Assembly (NCBI GenBank): GCA_934565415.1
Contig: CAKTHQ010000018.1
Location: 1-42,647 of the forward strand
Length of the DNA stretch: 42,647 bases
Source of the DNA: an uncultured Oscillospiraceae bacterium
Lineage (GTDB): Bacteria > Bacillota > Clostridia > Oscillospirales > Oscillospiraceae
Direction: 5' to 3'
Of the stretch, positions 36,930 through 42,647 are shown one piece after another; the first letter of the stretch is position 1, and each line of letters opens with the position of its first letter. Both the position numbers and the translations under genes were made by a program. Below the pieces are notes generated by a model. It worked only from the letters and a program-made list of their open reading frames with translations. It did not search any database and was not told the DNA's origin.

Positions 36930-38606
36930 ATGGGATTCAAAACTGACATCGAGATCGCACAGGAAACTGTCATGCAGCCCATTACCGAGGTCGCCAAGAC
37001 CGCCGGTGTGGACGAGAAGTACCTGGAGCAGTACGGCAAGTACAAGGCAAAGGTTGACTACCAGATCCTGAAGGACAAGGCAAACGAGCCCAACGGCAAG
37101 CTGGTGCTGGTTACCGCCATCAACCCCACTCCCGCCGGTGAAGGCAAGACCACTACTACCGTTGGTCTGGCTGACGGTATGCGGAAGCTGGGCAAGAATG
37201 TCATGGTCGCTCTCCGGGAGCCTTCCCTGGGCCCCGTGTTCGGCGTCAAGGGCGGCGCTGCCGGCGGCGGCTACGCACAGGTGGTCCCCATGGAGGACAT
37301 CAACCTGCACTTTACCGGTGACTTCCACGCCATCGGTGCTGCCAATAACCTGCTGGCTGCCATGCTGGATAACCACATCTACCAGGGCAATGCTCTGAAC
37401 ATCGATCCCCGTCAGATTACCTGGCGCCGCTGCGTCGATATGAACGACCGTCAGCTGCGTAATGTCGTGGATGGCCTGGGCGGCAAGACCAACGGCGTGC
37501 CCCGTGAGGACGGCTACGATATTACCGTTGCTTCCGAGGTTATGGCTGTTCTGTGCCTGGCTTCCGACATTAACGACCTGAAGGCCCGCCTGGCTCGCCT
37601 GGTGGTTGCCTACACCCGGGACGGCAAGCCCGTCACCGCCGGTGACCTGAATGCCCAGGGCGCTATGGCTGCCCTGCTGAAGGATGCTCTGAAGCCCAAC
37701 CTGGTGCAGACCCTGGAGCACACCCCCGCATTCGTACATGGCGGCCCCTTTGCCAATATTGCCCACGGCTGTAACTCCGTTACCGCTACCAAGATCGCTC
37801 TGAAGCTGGGCGACTACGCCATTACCGAGGCCGGCTTCGGCGCCGACCTGGGCGCCGAGAAGTTCCTGGACATCAAGTGCCGTATGGCTGGCCTGAAGCC
37901 CAGCTGCGTGGTGCTGGTTGCTACCGTCCGGGCCCTCAAGTACAACGGCGGCGTTCCTAAGAACGAGACCGGCAACGAGAACCTGGAGGCTCTGGAGAAG
38001 GGCCTGCCCAACCTGCTGCGGCATGTGGAGAACATCACCAAGGTTTACAAGCTGCCCTGCGTGGTTGCTATCAACCGGTTCCCCCAGGATACCGAGGCCG
38101 AGCTGAAGCTGGTTGAGGAGAAGTGCAAGGAGCTGGGTGTTAACGTTGCTCTGTCCGAGGTTTGGGGCAAGGGCGGCGAAGGCGGCGTAGAGCTGGCCAA
38201 GGAAGTCATCCGTCTGTGCGAGCAGCCCAATGACTTCACCTTCTCTTACGATGTGGACCTGCCCATCAAGGAGAAGATCGAGGCCATTGTCAAGAAGATC
38301 TACCATGGCGACGGCGTGACCTTCACCGCCAATGCCGAGAAGCAGATCAAGACCCTGACCGAGCTGGGCTACGACAAGATGCCCATCTGCATGGCCAAGA
38401 CCCAGTATTCCTTCACCGACGATCAGACCAAGCTGGGCGCGCCTACCGGCTTTACCATCACCGTCCGGAACGTAAAGGTTTCCGCCGGTGCCGGCTTCCT
38501 GGTTGCCCTGACCGGTGAGATTATGACCATGCCCGGTCTGCCCAAGGTCCCCGCTGCCGAGCGGATCGATGTGGACGAGGACGGCAAGATCTCCGGCCTG
38601 TTCTAA
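36930..38606 (+). CDS. fhs: Formate--tetrahydrofolate ligase
   Basis: A 558-residue enzyme that joins formate to tetrahydrofolate using ATP, making 10-formyl-THF. '[20 protein letters not shown]' is the ATP-binding P-loop. '[20 protein letters not shown]' and '[13 protein letters not shown]' are further family blocks. Length is standard. It is the first of the one-carbon genes and is followed by fchA, folD and a formate channel. It has its own promoter, a structured leader and a terminator, so some control may be separate from the downstream genes. Confidence 0.97.
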   Translation: MGFKTDIEIAQETVMQPITEVAKTAGVDEKYLEQYGKYKAKVDYQILKDKANEPNGKLVLVTAINPTPAGEGKTTTTVGLADGMRKLGKNVMVALREPSLGPVFGVKGGAAGGGYAQVVPMEDINLHFTGDFHAIGAANNLLAAMLDNHIYQGNALNIDPRQITWRRCVDMNDRQLRNVVDGLGGKTNGVPREDGYDITVASEVMAVLCLASDINDLKARLARLVVAYTRDGKPVTAGDLNAQGAMAALLKDALKPNLVQTLEHTPAFVHGGPFANIAHGCNSVTATKIALKLGDYAITEAGFGADLGAEKFLDIKCRMAGLKPSCVVLVATVRALKYNGGVPKNETGNENLEALEKGLPNLLRHVENITKVYKLPCVVAINRFPQDTEAELKLVEEKCKELGVNVALSEVWGKGGEGGVELAKEVIRLCEQPNDFTFSYDVDLPIKEKIEAIVKKIYHGDGVTFTANAEKQIKTLTELGYDKMPICMAKTQYSFTDDQTKLGAPTGFTITVRNVKVSAGAGFLVALTGEIMTMPGLPKVPAAERIDVDEDGKISGLF

Positions 38607-38622
38607 GCAATATTACCACCTG

Positions 38623-38654
38623 AGCGCAGGCGGCCTCCGCCGTCTGCGCTTTTT
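38623..38654 (+). terminator. Intrinsic terminator or attenuator between fhs and fchA
   Basis: The stem AGCGCAGGCGG (38623-38633) pairs with CCGTCTGCGCT (38640-38650), allowing one mismatch, and is followed by TTTT. It lies between genes of one pathway, so it may only reduce downstream transcription. Confidence 0.8.
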
Positions 38655-38680
38655 AACTTGATAATAAGGAGTTTTCTCTT

Positions 38681-39301
38681 ATGGATATGACAATGGAATC
38701 CTGCCGCAAGTTTGTAGAGGTTCTGGCTTCCGATGCTCCCGCCCCCGGCGGCGGCGGCGCAGCGGCTCTGGTTGGCGCCATCGGTACGGCCCTGGGCAAC
38801 ATGGTGGGCTCCCTGACCGTTGGCAAGAAGAAGTATGCCGATGTGCAGGATGAAATTCTGGACCTGAAGGCCAAGTGCGATGCGCTGCAGAAGGAGCTTC
38901 TGGACCAGGTGGAGGCCGACGACAAGGGCTTTGTGCCCCTGGCCAAGGCATACGGCATTCCCAAGGACGACCCCAACCGGGACGCCATTCTGGAGGATGC
39001 CACCGTTACCGCCTGCGCCGTGCCCATGCACATTATGGAGCTGAGCTGCCAGGCCATTGAGTACATTGCCGTGTTTGCTGCCAAGGGCAGCCGTCTGGCC
39101 GTGTCCGATGCGGGCTGCGCCGCCGTGTGCTGCAAGGCCGCCCTGCAGGCCGCGTCCCTGAATGTGTTCATCAACACCAAGAGCCTGAAAAACCGGGTCA
39201 CTGCCGACGAGATGAACGCCAAGGCAAACGGAATGCTTACAAAGTATGCCCCCATGGCTGACGAGATTTTTAACAGCGTCAAGGCTCTGTTCGGTCAATA
39301 A
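38681..39301 (+). CDS. fchA: Cyclodeaminase/methenyl-THF cyclohydrolase (FTCD_C family)
   Basis: A 206-residue, mostly helical protein of the FTCD C-terminal domain family. The N-terminal 'APAPGGGGAAALVGAIGTAL' is the folate-binding signature and 'AMKVP'-type motifs appear as 'ACAVPMHIME'. The family interconverts methenyl-THF and formyl-THF, or deaminates formimino-THF; beside fhs and folD the cyclohydrolase role is more likely. AAGGAG precedes the ATG. Having both FchA and the cyclohydrolase of FolD is common in acetogen-like clostridia. Confidence 0.88.
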   Translation: MDMTMESCRKFVEVLASDAPAPGGGGAAALVGAIGTALGNMVGSLTVGKKKYADVQDEILDLKAKCDALQKELLDQVEADDKGFVPLAKAYGIPKDDPNRDAILEDATVTACAVPMHIMELSCQAIEYIAVFAAKGSRLAVSDAGCAAVCCKAALQAASLNVFINTKSLKNRVTADEMNAKANGMLTKYAPMADEIFNSVKALFGQ

Positions 39302-39332
39302 CCAATAAGAGAATTTTAGGAGGAATTTCATT

Positions 39333-40211
39333 ATGGCAAAGCTGCTGCTGGGCAAGGAAGTTACCGATGCCCTGAACGCCAATCTGCAAACCCGTACCGC
39401 CGCTCTTCGGGAGAAGGGTGTAGTCCCTACCCTGGGCATCATCCGCGTGGGTGCCAACCCCAGCGACCTGAGCTACGAGAAGGGCGCCCTGAAGCGTGCC
39501 GAACTGGTGGGCGTGGAGGTTAAGAAGTTTGAGCTGCCCGAGGACGCCACCAAGGAGCAGGTTCTGGCCGTCATCGATCAGGTCAACGCAGACGCTTCCA
39601 TCCACGGCGTGCTGATGTTCCGGCCTCTGCCCAAGCACCTGAAGGCAGACCAGAACGAGATCTGCAACCGGCTGGATCCCAAGAAGGATGTGGACTGCAT
39701 GACCCATATGAGTAACGCCGGTGTTTTCGAGGGTCTGGACCTGGGCTATGCCCCCTGCACCCCCGCCGCCTGTATGGAGATTCTGGACTACTACGGCATT
39801 GACTGCAAGGGCAAGAATGCCGTGGTCATCGGCCGGAGTCTGGTTGTCGGCAAGCCCGCGGCCATGATGCTCATGGGCAAGAACGCCACCGTTACCGTCT
39901 GCCACACCAAGACCGTCAACACCGCCGAAATCTGCAAGGGTGCCGACATCATCGTGTCCGCTGCCGGTGTGCTGAACTCCCTGACCCGCGACTATGTCCG
40001 TCCCGGCCAGGTGGTCATTGATGTTTCCATCAACTGGGATGCCAATAAGCCCAATGCCAAGGGCGGCCTGGGCGGCATTGCCGGTGACGCCAAGTTCGAC
40101 GAGGTGGAGCCTATCGTTGAGGCCATCACCCCCGTCCCCGGCGGCGTGGGCAGCGTTACCACCTCCGTGCTGATGAAGCACGTTGTGGAGGCTGCGGAAA
40201 AGCGCCTGTAA
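39333..40211 (+). CDS. folD: Bifunctional methylene-THF dehydrogenase/methenyl-THF cyclohydrolase
   Basis: A 292-residue enzyme interconverting methylene-, methenyl- and formyl-THF with NAD(P). The catalytic region 'LSYEKGALKRAELVGV' keeps the Tyr and Lys pair. 'GVLMFRPLPKHL' is a variant of the usual QLPLP substrate loop. 'GKNAVVIGRSLVVGKPAAMM' is the cofactor-binding motif and 'TPVPGGVGSVTTSVL' the C-terminal signature. AGGAGG lies before the ATG, 31 bases after fchA. It links Fhs and FchA products to the reduced C1 pool. Confidence 0.96.
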   Translation: MAKLLLGKEVTDALNANLQTRTAALREKGVVPTLGIIRVGANPSDLSYEKGALKRAELVGVEVKKFELPEDATKEQVLAVIDQVNADASIHGVLMFRPLPKHLKADQNEICNRLDPKKDVDCMTHMSNAGVFEGLDLGYAPCTPAACMEILDYYGIDCKGKNAVVIGRSLVVGKPAAMMLMGKNATVTVCHTKTVNTAEICKGADIIVSAAGVLNSLTRDYVRPGQVVIDVSINWDANKPNAKGGLGGIAGDAKFDEVEPIVEAITPVPGGVGSVTTSVLMKHVVEAAEKRL

Positions 40212-40229
40212 GAAAGGGTGGTTTTCAGA

Positions 40230-41042
40230 ATGAATCTCTTTACGATGGCAGAAGCTGCCAACAATTATTCCGCAGCCGGCGCGGGTAAGACCAAGCTGCC
40301 CACCGTGAAAATGCTGCTGCTGGGAATTTTGGCGGGATTTCTGATCGGCGTTCCCTCCGTGGTGACCAATATGGCCACCTACACGGTAGTGGGGAACTCC
40401 ACCGTTCGTATGATCTCCGGTATTCTGTTTGCCTTCGGCCTGGGCACGGTGATCCTCACCGGTGCGGAGCTGTTTACCGGCAACACCCTGATCTTCATCT
40501 CCGTGCTGGATAAAAAGGCGACGTTAGCCGGAATGCTTCGCAACTGGGTCGTGGTTTACATCGGCAATTTCCTGGGCTCTATGTTCCTGAGCTTTGTCTG
40601 CGCCCGCTTTGGCTGGCTGAATGCCGCCAATGGGGATACCGCCAACGCTCTGGCCATCGCTTCTATGAAGGTCGCCCAGGGGAAGATGACCATGCCCTTC
40701 CAGAACGCCTTCTTTATGGGCGTGCTGTGCAACATTCTGGTGACCTTGGGTGTCCTTATGAGCCTTGCCGGTAAGGATGGGGCCAGCCGGGTACTGGGCG
40801 CCTGGATCCCGGTGTGCTTCTTCGTTACCTGCGGCTTCAACCACTCCATTGCCGATATGACCTACTGTATGCTGGGCCTGTTTGGCAAGCAGTTCTATGC
40901 CGAGGGCGCAGCCTTTGAGGCGCTGAGCTGGGGCCGGTACTTTACGGGCAACCTGATCCCCGTGACCCTGGGCAACATCGTAGGCGGCTGCTCCGTGGCA
41001 CTGCTCATGTGGTACTGCTACGTCCGCAAGCCCAAGGCGTAA
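40230..41042 (+). CDS. Formate/nitrite transporter family channel
   Basis: A 270-residue FNT channel with six membrane segments. The ATG at 40230 (MNLFTMAEAANNYSAAG) follows GGGTGG with eight bases between; an in-frame GTG at 40218 would overlap that motif. 'GVPSVVTNMATYTV' and 'TGAELFTGNTLIF' are the pore-lining and Omega-loop regions, and 'FNHSIADMTYCMLGL' carries the central pore His. Its place 18 bases after folD, behind fhs, points to formate as substrate, imported for Fhs or exported when in excess. FocA is the well-known relative. Confidence 0.92.
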   Translation: MNLFTMAEAANNYSAAGAGKTKLPTVKMLLLGILAGFLIGVPSVVTNMATYTVVGNSTVRMISGILFAFGLGTVILTGAELFTGNTLIFISVLDKKATLAGMLRNWVVVYIGNFLGSMFLSFVCARFGWLNAANGDTANALAIASMKVAQGKMTMPFQNAFFMGVLCNILVTLGVLMSLAGKDGASRVLGAWIPVCFFVTCGFNHSIADMTYCMLGLFGKQFYAEGAAFEALSWGRYFTGNLIPVTLGNIVGGCSVALLMWYCYVRKPKA

Positions 41043-41050
41043 GACAATAC

Positions 41051-41079
41051 GGCTCACTGCCGACTTTTGTCGGTGAGCT
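41051..41079 (+). other. Hairpin after the formate channel gene
   Basis: GCTCAC-TGCCGAC pairs with GTCGGTGAGC around TTTT, with one bulge. There is no U-run, so it is probably a 3' stabilising hairpin preceding the true terminator. Confidence 0.5.
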
Positions 41080-41102
41080 CTGCGAGGCGATTTCACAAAC
41101 TG

Positions 41103-41131
41103 AGCAGGGGCCTGCGGGCCTCTGCTTTTTT
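41103..41131 (+). terminator. Intrinsic terminator of the formate module
   Basis: The stem AGCAGGGGCC (41103-41112) pairs with GGCCTCTGCT (41117-41126), with one mismatch and a four-base loop, and is followed by TTTTTT. Confidence 0.88.
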
Positions 41132-41168
41132 CTAAATCAGCCATCTTTACCTTTTTAGTGAGGAAAAC

Positions 41169-42497
41169 ATGAAAAAATTCAAAGATATGCCGGAAAGCGA
41201 CTTTTTAAAACGCTTTTCCTTCCTGCTTGCCTCTGCGTTTTTGTTGGCCGCGGTGATCGCGCCGGACCGGGGGAAGATATTCTGGGGTATGTGGCAGATA
41301 TTGAGCCAGCCCTGCAAGGTGCCTACCAACTATTTTGCCGTTGGCGGCTACACGGGTACCCTGCTGAATATGAGCCTGGTTGGTTTTACGGCTTTGGGTC
41401 TGTATCTGGTGTTTGGGGCAAAAATGGACACGGCTGCATCCTTAGCTGTGATCCTGACCACGGGCTTCGGTTCCTGGGGCATCAACATTCTGAACATCTG
41501 GCCCACCATCCTGGGAGCCATGCTCTATTGCTGGGTGAAGAAGCAGCCGCTGAAGGACTCCGTTACCGCCATGTTGTTTACCACCGGTATTGCGCCGCTG
41601 ATCTCCGATCTGATGGTGCGCTACCCTTCGGAAACGTTTTTGGGGTTTAATGTGCCCGGTGTAGCCCTGGCCATCGGGGCGGGTCTGGTGATCGGCTTCC
41701 TGGTTCCCGCGGGCCTGACCCATTCGCCCACGGTGCACAGGGGCTACGATCTCTACAGCGCGGCCCTGCCTGTGGGCATGATCGCCTTTATGATGCAGGC
41801 CATTTTCTTTAAGACCATGGGTGCCTCTCTGCCGGATGCCCCGGACGCGGAAACGCTGCAGGTGGCCTCCCGGAACTTTGCCAACATTTTCTGCATCTGC
41901 CTCTACGGCACCGCCATTGTCCTGGCCCTGTGTATGGGCGGTACCCTGGACAAGTACTGGAAGTTCATCACCTCCGGCAAACGGGTGGCCAGCGTCAGCA
42001 GCTCTTTGGGCAACGATGTATTTCTGATGAACTTCGGCTTCTTCGGGCTGTTTATCCTGGGGTACTATAATCTGGTGGGGGCTACCTTCAACGGCGTCAC
42101 CTTTGGCGTGATGTTCTGCATGCTGGCCACCTGCAATTCCGGGTCCCATCCCTTTAACACCTGGCCCATGCTCCTGGGCTACTTTCTGGGGGCGGCGGCC
42201 TTCGAGCTGCTGGCCGGGCCCATCGGCGGCACCTTTGTGCACTATATCGATTCCCAGAGCATCCTGGTAGGGGCCTGTTACTCCAACGGCCTGTCTCCCG
42301 TGGTGGATAAATACGGCTGGAAGATCGGCTTCTTCCTGGGCCTGTGCCACTTCCTGCTGGTCACCTCTGTCCCCATGCTCCACGGCGGCTTCTGCCTGTA
42401 CAACGGCGGCTTCACGGCGGCCCTCATCTGCCTGTTGTTTATGCCCACGGTGGAAGAACTGATGGTCCCCAAAGAGCAAAGAAAGGCAGCCAAATGA
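41169..42497 (+). CDS. DUF1576 family membrane protein
   Basis: A 442-residue integral membrane protein with about ten to twelve hydrophobic segments. The protein reads as two related halves, as in the DUF1576 family: 'PTNYFAVGGYTGTLLNMSLV' in the first and 'GATFNGVTFGVMFCMLATCN' in the second. 'GSHPFNTWPMLLGYFLG' and 'VPMLHGGFCLYNGGFTA' are further conserved-looking blocks. No biochemical role is established for the family; a transporter is likely from the topology. GTGAGGAAA precedes the ATG. It is separated from the formate channel by a terminator. Confidence 0.75.
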   Translation: MKKFKDMPESDFLKRFSFLLASAFLLAAVIAPDRGKIFWGMWQILSQPCKVPTNYFAVGGYTGTLLNMSLVGFTALGLYLVFGAKMDTAASLAVILTTGFGSWGINILNIWPTILGAMLYCWVKKQPLKDSVTAMLFTTGIAPLISDLMVRYPSETFLGFNVPGVALAIGAGLVIGFLVPAGLTHSPTVHRGYDLYSAALPVGMIAFMMQAIFFKTMGASLPDAPDAETLQVASRNFANIFCICLYGTAIVLALCMGGTLDKYWKFITSGKRVASVSSSLGNDVFLMNFGFFGLFILGYYNLVGATFNGVTFGVMFCMLATCNSGSHPFNTWPMLLGYFLGAAAFELLAGPIGGTFVHYIDSQSILVGACYSNGLSPVVDKYGWKIGFFLGLCHFLLVTSVPMLHGGFCLYNGGFTAALICLLFMPTVEELMVPKEQRKAAK

Positions 42498-42504
42498 TCC
42501 TCTC

Positions 42505-42534
42505 TCCCTCCGGCGAAAGCCGGGGGGATTTCTG
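42505..42534 (+). terminator. Intrinsic terminator after the DUF1576 gene
   Basis: The stem TCCCTCCGGC (42505-42514) pairs with GCCGGGGGGA (42519-42528) around a GAAA tetraloop and is followed by TTTCTGT. Confidence 0.82.
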
Positions 42535-42594
42535 TGTTAGTCCGACGAATGGGGATTTGTCGGGGTAAACGGTAGGTACCGGCGGCAAGCTCTT

Positions 42595-42647
42595 CCCCCT
42601 CCTGCATGGAGGGGGTGCCCACCGCAGTGGGCGGGGGTGGAGGGGAC
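42595..42647. repeat. REP-like palindromic repeat, copy B (runs to window end)
   Basis: CCCCCTCC-TGCAT-GGAGGGGG (42595-42615) is followed by TGCCCACCGCAGTGGGCG and GGGTGGAGGGG. This repeats the plan of the copy at 24816: a C-rich/G-rich hairpin, then a GCC-CGCA-GGC hairpin, then a G-rich tail. It is intergenic, and the window ends inside or just after it. Confidence 0.65.

Overview
The window looks like chromosomal DNA of a low-oxygen gut Firmicute, most likely a moderately high-GC member of the Oscillospiraceae/Ruminococcaceae. The reasons are clostridial-type RpoB/RpoC and GroES/GroEL, a CIRCE operator, consensus sigma-A promoters, an Fhs/FchA/FolD formate module and a FliB-like protein. 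No rRNA genes and no CRISPR array are present. The genus assignment is inference.

Region 1 (1-4890) is the right end of an integrative mobilizable element. It holds the end of a ParM-like actin gene, a ParR-like gene, a candidate oriT with two perfect dyads, a MobC-like accessory protein, an HUH relaxase, a ParB-family protein, a small HTH excisionase-like protein and a tyrosine integrase. The integrase ends about 150 bp from the 3' end of a tRNA-Tyr gene, which is the probable attachment site. A tRNA-Thr/tRNA-Tyr operon with a consensus promoter and a terminator follows on the minus strand.

Region 2 (5139-7583) carries an initiating sugar-phosphate transferase and a GNAT acetyltransferase, both on the minus strand. 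Region 3 (7404-15038) is the rpoB-rpoC operon, with its own promoter, a hairpin-rich leader and a terminator. It is not attached to ribosomal protein genes.

Region 4 (15041-22978) is a surface-polysaccharide neighbourhood. A coupled run encodes a GT4, a radical SAM/SPASM protein, a second GT4 and a polysaccharide-deacetylase-like protein. A MATE transporter plus GH3 lipoprotein pair follows, then a convergent GT8 gene coupled to ftsH. Region 5 (24790-28582) holds two divergent paralogues of the PF06541 membrane family, a DivIVA-like coiled-coil protein and a FliB-like Cys-rich protein.

Region 6 (28612-30715) is groES-groEL with promoter, CIRCE and terminator. Region 7 (30729-36627) is again cell-surface biology. 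It begins with an alpha-1,2-fucosyltransferase gene split by two compensating homopolymer frameshifts, the first at a canonical A AAA AAC slippery heptamer. A GT2-GtrA protein, a membrane-anchored phosphodiester-glycosidase-domain protein, a Pro/Gln-rich anchored protein and a PAP2 phosphatase follow.

Region 8 (36628-42647) is a one-carbon/formate module: fhs, fchA, folD and an FNT-type formate channel, then a DUF1576 membrane protein. The fhs leader contains two tandem hairpins with near-identical apical parts, GCC-ATTYCAAC-GGC, and is the best candidate here for an undescribed cis-regulatory RNA. Three GC-rich palindromic intergenic repeats (24816, 36684, 42595) form a REP-like family.
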